Origin: Nymphaea colorata
Taxonomy: Eukaryota; Streptophyta; Magnoliopsida; Nymphaeales; Nymphaeaceae
Assembly (NCBI RefSeq): GCF_008831285.2
Contig: NC_045144.1
Location: 19,111,716 to 19,175,715 of the forward strand
Length of the DNA: 64,000 nucleotides
Reading direction: 5' to 3'
Shown: positions 46,681 to 58,932 of the stretch, one piece after another
Position numbering within the stretch: position 1 is the stretch's first letter
Layout: the number at the start of each line of letters is the position of its first letter
Translations under genes and position numbers: made by a program
Notes under the pieces: model-generated
What the model was told of the DNA's origin: nothing
Database searches by the model: none
Seen by the model: the letters and a program-made list of their open reading frames with translations, nothing else

Positions 46681-48837
46681 TCAATCCGTCTTTACCTCGT
46701 CCTTCTGGATGGACTCGGGGAACAAGACCTTCTTGGCTCCTGTAGTGTCCAAGACGACCTTACTGACGAGATGGCTCCGTGAGGAAGATGCTCTCTTGAT
46801 ATAGAACACCCTGTAGCACCATTCCACAAACTCAGGAAGAAGAAGCCTGTAAAGGAAGAAAACCCTGAACCACGATGGCACTGTCACACATCTCTTCCCC
46901 CTGCAAGCTCCACACACTATGGCCTTTGCACAGTCCTCTGCATAAGCAACAGGAACTGGCCCAACCTCCACCTGCCCAAATACCATAACATCAGCTTGAA
47001 GGAAAAAAAAAACACGAAATTGGCAGAATGGTAATGATGATTTAAGCTTCAAGATGTGCTTCTAATGAAACAATTTCTGTTTTGATGGCGCATCTGTAAG
47101 TTCAGCGTCATACATCTCTGGCGTCTTGTTCTACTCGCATCTTGCCACTCCTGTCGAGGAATTTCCCTTTTGTAATCTCTGACTCAATCATGGCGGGTGT
47201 TGCTATTGTTATCTTTATCTCAGGACTAACTTCTATTCTCAGAGTCTCATAGAAGCTTACGAGTGCAGCCTTACTAGCCTGCAAAAGATACAGCAAGGAA
47301 AAATACTCCTTATGTTGATACAAGGGCATAGGAGATGAGGAAGCTTTTATAATATAGTTAAATAAATAAAGGAATATATAAATATGTCTCAATTATAAAC
47401 ATGAAAATTACAAATTTTAATAGATTTTTCCGACTAAATCAATTATCATATCATACATACAAGGTCATGCAAAGCGAAGGAGCCGTCTGGAATCTATATG
47501 GATTTACCAATTTCTCAACACATATTTGGCAAAAATCAAAACTGCCCAGGCACAGCCTCTACGATCAGGAAGAGCCAATTACATCTCAAATTAACCTCAC
47601 ACTAACAAAAAAATTGCATGATCAGAGAGAAGGAAAATCTGCCCATTTAACTTCGATATCTTACATTGTACAAGCTCATTCTGGGAAGGTTCAAAATAGA
47701 ACCACTGGACGCCGTGACAACGATCTTCCCTCGGCTCCTTTTAAGGTGAGGTAATGCATGGTAAGTGGGATATATTGCCCCCCAAAAGTTGATATCCTAA
47801 GACAAATTCACATAAGAGGAGATTAGAACCGTAACTCTGTTCGTCAAAGTTTATTTTGAAATGCTATAACAAGCAAGGCCTCTTTCTGTCATTACCATGA
47901 CCGGTGAAAGGGTGGTAATATCTGTTGCTTCCTCAAACATGCTGATGCATAAGATCCCCGCGTTGTTTACAAGATGATCCACTGCACATTTACAACCAAC
48001 GTGAAAAAAGAAGCGCAGATTCCCATTTGCCGTCCGGAAGAAGAAAAAAAGCGTAATAGTTACAGCAGATATGAAACCAGAAATGCAGATTCCAGCACTA
48101 CCATTTCTTCATTTCTTGTTTAGAAGAAGAACAACTGCACAGTTACAGCAAATGAGAAACCAAAAGCGCAGACTCAAGCAACCGACAACTGAAAGTTACA
48201 TAAGTATGGAACCAAAAGTACGCATTACAGCACTACCATCTCTCATTTGGAAGAATAACAGCATGGAGACAGCAAACATAAACCAAAAAACCACATTCTA
48301 GCACTACCATTTGTCGTCTAAAGAAATGGTAAAGAAAGGAAGAAAGATGAAGAAGAACGGTGTATGGTTTACATCTGCCAAAGTGGTCGACGGTTTCATC
48401 TACGAACCGTTTGCACTCGTCTGCTCGAGAAACGTCTGCAGGAATGGCGAGAACGTCAGGTGAACCCAACTGGCGAGCCCTGTCGGCTACTTCATTAAGG
48501 CTCTGCTCTCTCCTGGCAACCAGAGCAAGGGACGCTCCCATCTTGGCGTACTGATAAGAAATTTGCTACAGAGAAAGAGATGCTGAGAAAATAAGAGTTT
48601 TCATATGGAGAGGCGAGACGCAATAGAATAAAAGAAGAAGAAGAAAACCTCGCCTATGCCTGAAGAAGCGCCAGTGACGAGAACGACCTTGCCACGAACG
48701 TTCTCGCTCGTGAAGCGGCGGAAAACGGAGCAGATATACTTGGAGAAATAGTAAGGAGGAGCAATGAACGAGAGGAAGAGAAGGCCTGCAGGAGGGAAGG
48801 CCACATTCATGATCTTGTTCACGAAATCCATAGTCAT
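46681..48837 (-). CDS. HSD1: steroleosin / 11-beta-hydroxysteroid dehydrogenase-like, copy 2, six exons, 351 aa
   Basis: Tandem paralogue of the gene at 42,544-44,077. Exons in coding order: 48649-48837, 48373-48565, 47896-47981, 47665-47796, 47114-47278, 46681-46971. Exons 2-5 have exactly the same lengths as in copy 1 (193, 86, 132 and 165 nt), so the pair arose by duplication of the whole gene. The hydrophobic anchor with proline knob, TGASSGIG (55-62), NNAG (133-136), Ser186, Tyr199 and Lys203 are all present. The PG dipeptide after the active site has become PA (228-229), although neighbouring residues (IATP and ESE) are kept. Two start codons are possible: 48,837 (used here) and 48,831. 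The second has purine at -3 and G at +4 and aligns with the MDL start of copy 1, giving 349 aa. Expected at the ER or oil body; the substrate is unknown. Confidence 0.92.
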
Positions 48838-49030
48838 TGCTTATGTTTCTCCTTGTACAGATGGTGAGAATAACAGAGGCAGAAGATTCAGAGCAAAAAG
48901 CAGAACAAGCAGCAAGCATGCTTCAAGGTTTATCGTGTGAGGGACAGAAGCTTCGGGATGGACGGGAGGCACGTAGATACCGCGGCCAGAAGGCACGTTG
49001 CACACTCGTTGTTGACATCGCTGCCGGAGC

Positions 49031-49092
49031 CAGAAATTTTGGCAGGCTGCAAACAGAAATTTTGGCAGGCTGCAAACAGAAATTTTGGCAGG
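49031..49092. repeat. 23-bp tandem repeat upstream of HSD1 copy 2
   Basis: CAGAAATTTTGGCAGGCTGC starts at 49,031 and 49,054, with a partial third copy at 49,077. It lies 190-260 bp upstream of the copy 2 start codon and therefore in its promoter or leader. Confidence 0.85.
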
Positions 49093-49731
49093 AAGGTCTC
49101 CCGTTCAAAAGCTTCACCGTTTATATTTGTAAACAATTAAATATTTCAAGCCCCAAATGTAAAAATAAGCATATTATATGGGGCGCCGCTGGTGTCCGAC
49201 ATGCAAGGTGTTCATCCCTTGATGTGGCATAACTTGCAGAAGCTCTGTTGAGATGTATTACATTTACAGAACAGGGCAAAGGTACTGTAGTAAGCCATCG
49301 CCATAGCAGTTTCACGTTGTTTTCGCGCAAAACCAAGGCCTTTCGTGGATTCAAAAATTATCACATAACTTGTTTAAGACATATAAAGAAGGAAACCCAA
49401 GGCAAAACTATTTCTCTGCCTGATTTACCCTACAGGCTACATATAACTTGTTTAACATCTATTAGAAAAGAAACACAAAATGAAACTCGCCCTCTCGATC
49501 CTCATTTTATACACTTCCAGCTGGAGCTTGCAGTGCACCAGAAGAAGCGGCATTTAAAAAGTTCTATTATTTCTTTTGAACAGCAGGATAAATAAAACCA
49601 TCGCATTTAGCAACGCATATAAGAGAATTGGTTATATTTACAGAGGATAATGCATGAACCAATGATGCAGGGAGGTTATATACAGGGTTTTCCATAGTTT
49701 TCAACAACGGAGAAGAGAGTATTGTTCTTTT
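49093..49731. other. spacer between HSD1 copy 2 promoter and the YSL6 3' end
   Basis: Should contain the outer promoter of HSD1 copy 2 and the YSL6 3' UTR. No further gene or clear polyadenylation signal is recognised. Confidence 0.45.
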
Positions 49732-52700
49732 TCAGCTGCTTCCGGACGGTCCAAAGGACATGCAGATGGGCGGATTGATCCTGAAAATGGAAAGAATGGC
49801 TGATGGTATTGTCCATATCCCGTCTCCACAAATTAAACCAGATGCAAGAGCACCAGCGTACTCCTCTGCGTCTTTCCTGTTTATTATCTCCCAAACATAC
49901 AAGATTACAGTCCCCACAAACATGTCAATGGCGAAGTAAGCTCCAATGTAGAAGGGGATCCCCATAGCCATTGGAATTGGGATAAATCTTGACACCTTCT
50001 TAGGAGTAACATCCCTTAGCAAGTTGATAACCAGTGCTGCTACAAAGAAACCACAGCTGATCTCCAAGCAGTGCTTTGGAAGTGCTGAGAATCCCTCCAC
50101 TCCGAGAATTGCCATCTCCCGGAATATCACCGCGTATGGAGCTTTGTATGGTCCATCAGGTGCGCCAATATCAAAAGCATTCCAGAATAACCAGAATGTA
50201 ACTGGAGCTATTACACAGCCCATTGCAGTGCCCACTAGTTGGCTAACAAACATAGATCTTGGAGATGAGAATGTAAGATAACCAGTTTTGAAGTCCTGCA
50301 TAAGATCAGCAGCAGTGGAGACGATCGACATCATCACTCCACATGCCGCCAATCCAGCAATGACACCACCATTGCTACCAACACATGAAGCAAATATGAA
50401 CAGCCCAAGCTTTCCATATGTAGAAGCTAAACTCCAGTCGGTCAGTCCAGTGCCATACGAATTGCAGAAGGCAAGGCCAGGGGCAACAACGTAGCAAGCA
50501 AGAATGAAGTACCACTTGAGTGGCGGGAAAAGGATAGGAATGGTTGATGTTGAGATGGCAGCTAGGAGGACGTAACCAGAGGCAGCAAGCCAATTAGGGA
50601 TCTTGTCTTTTAAGAATACCTCATCTCTCCTCTTCTCCTCCATGGCAAGTTTCATAGTCTCAGCATCTGTTAAGCCAGTGATAAATGATTCATCGCACAA
50701 GACAAAATACAATTAACAATAGAACATCACAATTCAAGCTACATATATTCACTAGTCACTAGGTAAAAGGGTCGCAAAATAGTTGCTAATGTCCTCATTG
50801 CGTGCATAACACACTGGTGCAATAACTCTGAGAATTTTAAAAAATGCAGCATATGCTGCAGCCTGCATATCAATTGTCATAATGGAATACAAAATGAATT
50901 ACTAGTTACCTTGCAACTTATTTGTGAGAGGAATCTGGTATTGCTTTGGCTTTTGAACAAACATCTCTCTTGCAGTTACAGAGAATATCTTAATCAAATT
51001 GTAGACACCATCTCCAAGAATGAGAGAAATCGCTATGAAAACCTATGCATGGAAGGTAAATGCATCGATTAGCTGTGCAATTTGGCAAACGACCTTATGC
51101 TGTTCACCGAAAAGTGCCAGCATAAGCATCCAACAAAATAGAAGATAATTGATATTTTAAAGAACAGAATTAGCAACAAATCGTTGTCAAGCAAAATACT
51201 GGTCAATTAAAGAAAGCAGAAACTTGAGGCATTCAAACGTATAACTGACATTTCGTCAGGTACGACAAACAGGATTAATCTACTCTGCTCCAAATAAAAA
51301 TCGTCCAAGCACATCTAACGTATCCAAGGATTAATAGCCGATAATAGCTCCACACAGAGACAGCCAAGACACTACAGCTTGCAGTAGGAAAGGACACTCT
51401 TCTAATATCATAAGCTGAAAAACCTCATTTTTTTGATATCGATCTAAAAGAGATATAAATTTGGAAGTGTTCAGGTAAGTCTATGCTCTCAGATTGGAAG
51501 AAATCTAGAGTACAAATTTCCCAACACTCAAAATTTTTAGCTATCCGCACCAGAAAATTGAAAGAAATCAAAGCAACTCTGAGCAGGTGAAGTCCAGAAC
51601 TGTGATTAAGCAAATGACAATCTCCATTTGAATGTGTAAAAGTCAGCTCCTATACCTTGTATCCATAGAGACCTTTGAAATCATTGTTTCCCAAGCCATC
51701 TGGATACCAGTCGCCAGCATGTGTTTTAATAAATGGCCACAAGATGCCCCAGGAGATAATCGCCCCAAGGAGTACAGAACAATTGACAATATGGGGGCAA
51801 ATAAGTCCACATCCAATGTAAGTTGGGCTAAAATCAAAATAGAACCTGCCAAAAGCCCAAAAAAAAAAAAGAACAAGAAAACTATAAGCAAAACTTGGAG
51901 AAATGTATAAACTATAAAATTGTCAGAAAGAATTATTTTCCAATATACTGCGAAAGATCATTTCCAACGGCACATAGAACAAACATGAAGCATAGTTAAA
52001 ACATAAAAAATGTTCTCCATAAATACTCATATACATGCACATATCATAACCATCGAATGCAGTTCCAAAGAAAACTTGCGTTTGTATTCTACCAAATGTG
52101 TCCATATTGTTTGTCACATCTAGAATTCAAGTCTATGTGACAGTAAACATTCTAACTGCAAACGAGGGAGAGAATCTCACGTGTTCTTATATGCTAGCAG
52201 ACCAAGGCTTGGGAAGTTGTCAAACCCACAAGAATCTCCAATACCACTGAAGAACCACTTGAAAAAGCTCCAGAAGAAGCTTATGCCAAGATATTTACCA
52301 AGGCACTGAACTTGCTTCCTGCAGCAAAATTGGAACTAAATCAAGACATGTACGATTAAAAGGAGGAGAACAAAAAGGAAAAAAAAAATCTACTGACAAT
52401 TGCAAAACGAGTTTGACTGACTGCATTAGGTAACATAGCTTCCATCTCTGACAATCATCAGGCCAAAAACATGGAGAAAATGCAGAGATATTGACACAAA
52501 ACAAAACCTTTCGTCTATTGGAGAAAAAAAAAATGTGTAAAGAATTATAGTGAGAAATTAAAAGTATTGAGTTGGCAACCAAATAATGTGGCCTAAAACC
52601 TTATGATCATGGACGATCATATTTTTGCCTTAATTACTAAGGTTACCTTGCAAGTTCAGCTCCCGTATTTGTGTGAAAACTATTTATCAACAAGGCCGTC

Positions 52701-54243
52701 GCCGTCCCACTGGGATATGTGAGCTTATAGTCCAATACCATTATCTGTTGTGTTCAATTCAAGAAATAAACATTACCTTTTTTTGGCATAAATAAAAAGA
52801 CACCAAGTAAATGGAACCTTACCTATTTCGCAAATAAGTAAAAGGACAACATGTAAATGGAACTAAAAAATCGACTTCCGTAAACATATTACCATGCGCA
52901 TACAACATCAAAGTTTCAAAGTAACAAACACAAGAACAAAAAATAAAAAGAAGAATACCTTGCGTAATGGAACAAGACTGAATAGTCCAAGAAAACTAAC
53001 AACAAACATAAATCCAATCATCCAGCCCAATGATGGATTCTTTATATCTTCCACTCTATTACCAGGATTGTCTGCTCCTATTAGCTCGTACGTCTTACGG
53101 TCCATTGCAATCAGATATGACCCAAATCCTCCTGATCATGTGAATGTACATGAGATTCAACGCATAAGTAATTTCATGACACACAATAATAATTTATTTC
53201 GATCCATAGTAACATTCAGAATGACAGAAGTAATGACAAAGTTCTTCCTAGTATATTCTGGAGGCGCTGAGCTTCCTATCGCAATAACCAAAGAATCATC
53301 ATAGGTTCATAAAGTTAGTACCTTACAATGTAATACCAAAATCTCAAGAACATGAAAAATGCAATGAAACACAGATAGAAGAGAACGAAAAAACGATTAA
53401 ACGTTCATCAAAATCGAAGGAAACAAATCAGAGACAGAGAGAGAAGGGGTGGGGAGATGGCCGGGAGAAGAGAAAGAGATGTATAAGAAAGTCAACCACA
53501 AATTCATAAAAATCTAATGAAACCAATGGAAATCCATACATGAAAAGCTCAAAAAAGAAAAAAGAAAAGGAGATTGAATAGATCGAGCAAAACCAACAAA
53601 GATCCATAAATGGAGACATGAAACAGCAAAAACTAGGCCGTAAGAGCGCAGGAAAAGCTAATGATAATCGAAGGATGAAAAACACAAAACAGCAACATCT
53701 CAAGAGAATCCGGCAAATCCATCGAAACTCTATAAGAAAAAACTCACAGCAACGAGGGACCGAGATGATCGAGCAAAACAAACGAAAACAACGGAAATCC
53801 GCACACGAAAGACTCAAACAGCAAGAACTCGAGAGAATCGAGCTATGAACGGGAAGAGCGAAATGCGAGACCGAACCGCTGAAGGCGAGGCCGTAACACG
53901 CGACAACGCACGTCTGGATGACGGTGTTCTCCTGCCTCGTGAAGGGGGTAGTACTCCAGAAGCCCAGGTTGGTGACGAACCCCGTCCACGACTTGATGAA
54001 GAAGAACCCCAGAAGGCCGGCGGCGACGTTGAGAGAGGGGATAATCCCCACCGTGAGGTTGAGCTTGTGGGTAATGATGCAGAAGAGCGTTCCCAGCAGG
54101 GCGCTCACCAGCAGCCCCCTGATGGTGATCTGCTCCCCCCATGGCGGGATCCTCTCCTCCGCCTCCCCTTCCCTCTCATTTTTCTCACTCCCCACTAACA
54201 GTGGCTCCGATATCTCCCCCTCCTTGCTGCTCTCTGTACCCAT
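49732..54243 (-). CDS. YSL6: YSL6-type metal-nicotianamine transporter, seven exons, 677 aa
   Basis: Oligopeptide-transporter (OPT) family, Yellow Stripe-Like branch; moves Fe-nicotianamine and related chelates. Arabidopsis YSL4/YSL6 have been placed at internal membranes (tonoplast or chloroplast) and linked to iron release. Exons in coding order: 53877-54243, 52959-53131, 52647-52744, 52181-52318, 51656-51845, 50910-51042, 49732-50666; all GT-AG and in frame. The hydrophilic N-terminus includes EISEPLL, an acidic dileucine-type sorting motif. It is followed by many membrane segments with conserved family phrases: [28 protein letters not shown]-like [86 protein letters not shown] and [12 protein letters not shown]. 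The short variable loop in exon 6 and the INPPICM-FGPS ending place it with YSL6 rather than YSL1-3. The length equals Arabidopsis YSL6 within a residue. No broken motif seen. Confidence 0.95.
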
Positions 54244-54440
54244 CTCCCTCCCTCTCTCAAACCAAATTCCTTCTTCCTCCTTGTTGCCAAATCAGGTCTC
54301 CTTCCTCCCTCTCCCTGTCTCTCTCCCCTCTTACCAGATTCTCCTCCTGACGACCTCAAGCTCTTCTCCCTCTTTGCCAAAACAAACTTCCTCTGTCCCC
54401 TGCCTCACCTCTCTCTCGTCCAACCAGTTTCCTGCCTCAC
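54244..54440 (-). promoter_or_regulatory. GA/CT-rich leader of YSL6
   Basis: Immediately upstream of the start codon the coding strand is strongly purine-rich (GGGAGAGAGG-like words; CT-rich on the plus strand), as in many plant 5' leaders. No TATA box was assigned. Confidence 0.4.
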
Positions 54441-55779
54441 CTCTCTCTCCTCTATCTCTTGTTGTCGTTACTAACTCCATTTTAAAAGATACAAGTATCC
54501 TTTCGGTTGCGTGGACGGCAACCTCTGTTCACCGGTTCAATTCAATGTCTTTTCACCATGAAGATTCATGGCGTAGGGGACTCCCTTCGCCACCCAGGAG
54601 ATCCAGATGCAGGCCAACCAACTTTTCATTGCTACGAAATGTCCAAAGTTTCATCTAACATTTCGTCCCTATAATAGGTTGGCTTTCGGCGCCTTTGAAT
54701 GCCAATTCCATTATCTTTAAATTTACGTATCTGATTCAAAACAAGAATCGGCTCCTCTTCGACTTGGTTAACTTCGACTTGGTTAACTGTTACACCAACT
54801 CATTAATTGCTTTCATCCAATTCAATGTCATTTCACCGTTTCATAATTTGGGGAGTCTTTCATCTTATCATAAGCCAAAGTTTTTGTCCAACCTTTTCAT
54901 TTTATAGGATATAAAATCAGCTTTCGGTTTTTTGGAATGTTATATCTGTCATCAAATTTACGAGTCTTTCATCCTACGCCGCCCATGAAAAAAAAAACAT
55001 TTAAAAAGAAAACCAAAGTTTTCATGGTCTACTTTTAGTACTTTAAAATGCCGCATCCATATCATACTTCAATTTACATACTAAATTCAAAATAAAAATT
55101 GACTGCCTACTAACTTTGAACCCTCAATATTGCTCACCAAATTGATATGGAGACAAGAGGTTGGTCTGACTTCTTGCCACTTTTGAGCCAAAGGCAAGGT
55201 TGTTCCGATCGCGGATCAATGGATGAAGCAAACGTGTGAAGGCACGGAACGGCGCCAATCAATGGACGAGTGTTGAGCGGAACATCCCTCTCTTGGGAAT
55301 CCAACCCGTTTTGGAGTGTTCTTTCCTTTATGATCAAAGTAGGAGGCGTTTGGATGACACCCTCGAAGAAAACTTAGATTTGTAAAACTTTGTAAGGGCC
55401 GCATTTTTCATTTTTTAACGAGTTTATAAAAAGCATAATTTTTTTTATAAATAAGCTTTTTAAAAAGGAGGGAAGGGGTAGGTTCTTCAATTTTTTTTTT
55501 AAATCTAGATTTTGTTAAAGTTAGGTTCCTCCCGTGCGTAATTTTGATGTCACTCAAACACTCCAACAAACAAGGCATTTTAAAATGGCATCCAAATGCC
55601 CATTAATTTTTTTCTTAACTAGAGAAAGTTGTATATAAATTAGACCCCCTCTTCGTTTTTTCTCATAGTAATTATTTTCGAGTTGAAGGAAATAACCTCG
55701 GGCCCTAAAGCAAGCAGCCCTGTACCGGATGGCAGATGCAGGAAGAGAGGGGCTTTAGCTTCTTGGAGGTTCTCTCTCC

Positions 55780-55833
<54 letters not shown>

Positions 55834-56040
55834 TAGTTGAAATTGTACTACCATGGTTCTCATGTATTTTGTTTACTACGACTTATATTGAATTAGCTTC
55901 TTATGTCAACACTTTGCCTTGTCACAACTGGCTTCTCATTTTAGAAGCAAATCCATAGTATGGAATAAATGTTTTTAAAATTGTTGTCTTCATAATATGG
56001 TGGAACAACCACTTTTGGAAATGTATTCGCTACAGGATCC
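54441..56040. other. intergenic; outer YSL6 promoter, then repeats
   Basis: No gene is recognised. A CT run at 55,770-55,799 passes directly into a TA run (55,799-55,828). Confidence 0.5.
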
Positions 56041-56250
56041 ACTCATTATGCAACTTTTTAACTATATAGATCTGCCAATGTTATTTCCACATTAAATTCA
56101 TTACGTAACTTCTTAACTATATAGATCCGCCAATATTATTTCCACATTAAGTTCATTACGTAACTTCTTAACTATATAGATCCGCCAATATTCTTTCCAC
56201 ATTCAACTCATTATGTAACTTCTTAACTATATAGATCCGCCAATATTAAG
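56041..56250. repeat. 55-bp tandem array, nearly four units
   Basis: The marker CATTA(T/C)G occurs at 56,044, 56,099, 56,154 and 56,209, exactly 55 bp apart. Each unit carries TTAACTATATAGATC and GCCAAT(A/G)TT. Units differ at a handful of positions. Confidence 0.85.
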
Positions 56251-56424
56251 GTAGTGTTTGATAGACTCGAATTTCAGAGCAGAGGCCACCCATTTATGTA
56301 TTCCTTCTATATTAAGGTAGTGGTTGATAGTCTCGAATCTTATGGCCGATGCTGATGAGAAACCCACCCTACCTGAGACCCACTACTTAGATCAACAGAT
56401 TGAACAAACAATGGATCTCATATT

Positions 56425-56516
56425 TGGATTCAGGATTTAAGATCCACACTACATGTAATGTACATATACATGGATTCAAGATTTAAGATCCACACTACAT
56501 GTAATGTACATATACA
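56425..56516. repeat. 46-bp perfect-like tandem duplication
   Basis: TGGATTCA(G/A)GATTTAAGATC starts at 56,425 and 56,471. The two units are almost identical through CTACATGTAATGTACATATACA. Confidence 0.85.
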
Positions 56517-56556
56517 GAGCAACATGTAAATAGGCACGGTCAACTTTAGATCATAA

Positions 56557-57184
56557 TAGGGATGTCAATGGATTGGATTGAAATTGTATATACCCTTAAC
56601 GATATCTGTTATTTTATTTTGAATATAAACAAAAAAAAAAAATCATTTCCAAATCTAACTTCAAAATTTGATTCAATTCAAATTTTATCCGAATCTGATT
56701 TTTTTATTCATATATGAATATGAATCCGAAATTTGGAACAAATTTGACTACTTTTTGAAATGTAAGAGTATTAGATATAGGTAGGGGTGAAGCCATAAAT
56801 TTTTCATGAGAGAGACCGAATTAAAGTTCCCAGATTTTGAATAAGGACAAAATATCATTTTTCAAAATTTTATATAGAACAAGTGATTTTTTTTAAAATT
56901 TACATATAAATTTAAAAAAATTTGAAGTGAGACTAAGGCCCATGCGGGGCCTACTTTGGCTTTGCACCTGGATATAGATATTTATTTAAAACTAAATTCG
57001 ATCCAAACTCAATTAAATATTTATATATATATATATATGAATTTGAATCTAATTGGATGTCATTTTCTATATTTGTATTCGATCCAATTTCTTAATCAAT
57101 TCAATGTTAAATTTTTCTATATCCGATTCTTTTGAAATGGTTCGGTTAGATATTGAATCCAAATCAGATATACTTAAGTCCCTA
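56557..57184. mobile_element. hAT-like MITE of the GGATGTCAA family, carrying a nested insertion
   Basis: The ends TAGGGATGTCAA and TTAAGTCCCTA are inverted repeats, and the interior of AATCTGATTT/CAAATCAGATAT words matches the copy at 27,640-28,065. The element is interrupted at 56,782-56,970 by another MITE. Its own target-site duplication is not recognisable. Confidence 0.7.
56782..56970. mobile_element. nested MITE with GGGGTGAAGCCA-type ends, 189 bp
   Basis: TAGGGGTGAAGCCA at the left pairs with TGGCTTTGCACCTG at the right. The flanking octamers are GATATAGG (56,774-56,781) and GATATAGA (56,971-56,978), a target-site duplication with one mismatch. The related element at 27,640 shows the uninterrupted site (around 27,845-27,865), which confirms the insertion. 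Confidence 0.8.
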
Positions 57185-57706
57185 AGGCAAAGAGTCAAAC
57201 GGAGTAGCAAACACACCTAAATGTGAACTTTGTAGAAGCACCACCAACCGAACGTAGTCGAGCTTCATAGATACGTTTTGATCGGTAGAAAAATACATCT
57301 ACATGATTTTCCTTCCTGGTAAATCATGTTAAAAATATTCTCACTTCTCGGGGCGACTTTTTACGCTTATAAAGCGAACTTAATTTACCAAAATTTGTCT
57401 TGGATAAGTTTTTCCGCAATCAAACGTACCACAAAAATTTGACAAGGCTTTGGATCTATTTCACTGCCAGGATAAACTCGTTGTCAACGTCAAGGGTTTG
57501 GATTTATTAGAGAGAGAGAGAGAGGGAATGCATCAAACTAGACGACGTCGGGCGGCGAGGTCGCTATCCGGCCTTTTCAAATAATTGCCTTAACTTTTTC
57601 CATAGAAATGGATACGCTTGGCTGCCATAATTTTCATACTTTAACAAATAAAAGAAACGAAAATTTTGACGGAGAATAAAACTTTGTGGGCCTCACACTT
57701 TTGGAA

Positions 57707-57707
57707 G

Positions 57708-57741
<34 letters not shown>
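57707..57741. repeat. (TA)n microsatellite
   Basis: A pure TA run of about 35 bp. Confidence 0.9.
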
Positions 57742-57747
<6 letters not shown>

Positions 57748-57844
57748 GACCGACAGTGCATCTAATTGATGGATGATTAAAAAATAAATAAAAAAATTAA
57801 TCGAGTATTAATTCATACATTTTTGTAGTTGTTTTTCTTTCAAC

Positions 57845-58075
57845 TATCTTTTAGCCTGGTTTAAATTTAAAAATATTTTTTTAAATGTAAAATAAAAGGT
57901 TTTAAATATTATTATTAAATAAAAATAATATAAAAAAATAAATAGAACTGAATCGGACCCAATCTAGCCAACGTGTATGTTATCAAGCCGAGCCGAATTG
58001 ATTTTTTTGAGCCTGAGCCTGGGCCAGATACTGGGTACCTGTACAGGGGCCGGACGCCCAAGCTTAGTGTTGGGG
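57845..58075. repeat. degenerate copy of the GC-ended element
   Basis: An A/T core (57,855-57,945) is followed by GGGCCAGATACTGGGTACCTG and GGGGCCGGACGCCC. This is the same layout as 1213-1480 and 58,933-59,164. The left terminus is not found. Confidence 0.4.
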
Positions 58076-58932
58076 AACAACATTCCCATGCAAATAGCAG
58101 GACATCAAGCAATCTAAAAGATTTGACGTGCTCTATAAAAAGTGTACTTGCATAAGGAGAGAAGCTTTTAAATGGTGACTTTGTCTTTCAAGTCATAGTG
58201 AGTATTTTCTTTATTTAATATTTGTCCACTTTTTTTTTCCTCTCAACTTTTCATGTGCATGAGATGAGACTCCAGTTGAATGATTGGGTCACTCCTAATA
58301 CATACATATATATATATAACTTGGACATTTAATAATAGGAATACTTTGTTCCAGAGAATGAACTGTTTTATAAATGTACCTAAACACTATATATATATTC
58401 TTAAAAACACAATATTTGCTGTTTGATCATTATTGGACAGGTCTATAAAACATTGTGTTATAACGTTTTATGAGCCCCAACCTTTATGGAGTTTTATCGA
58501 ACAATAACATTGCCAAACAGCTTCTAAAATACATACTTTGAGCAAAGTTTAGCTTAATCTACACCATGTAATGGACCAGTGCTCTTGGTTTGGAAAAATT
58601 TACCGAAAACAATAGGAAAACTTATACTTTGTAAATTTGTCATACAAATTTTGCTTCTTCATGTTTTTTTTTTTTCTGGTTTTCTTTCTATAAGCCATGT
58701 ATCTAGGTTTTTAAAACATTTTTATTATGAAAATTGACTGACATTTTTCCACTACCAACAAGGGAGCGTTTGTTTAATTTGGATATGACATTCACCCTTC
58801 CTCCCTTCCTCTTTATTACTTTCGCTCTTTCTGACATGACATATTGAAGATCTCAAATCCTCATTAACCTTTTATAAATCTAACCTTTTTATAAATCTAA
58901 CCTAATGTTTGTTTAGCTCGTGAGTTCCACAC

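Noticed and set aside
47401-47754. A plus-strand frame across HSD1 copy 2 exon 4
   Set aside because: Shadow of the minus-strand gene.
48837-49232. A 131-codon plus-strand frame starting at the HSD1 copy 2 start
   Set aside because: No motif, and it includes the 23-bp tandem repeat; more likely promoter sequence of the minus-strand gene.
53428-53876. Extension of the YSL6 first exon beyond SFSG into a Cys/Ser/Phe-rich tail
   Set aside because: This is read-through into intron 1. The donor at 53,876 joins the next exon in frame and restores the conserved [11 protein letters not shown] sequence.
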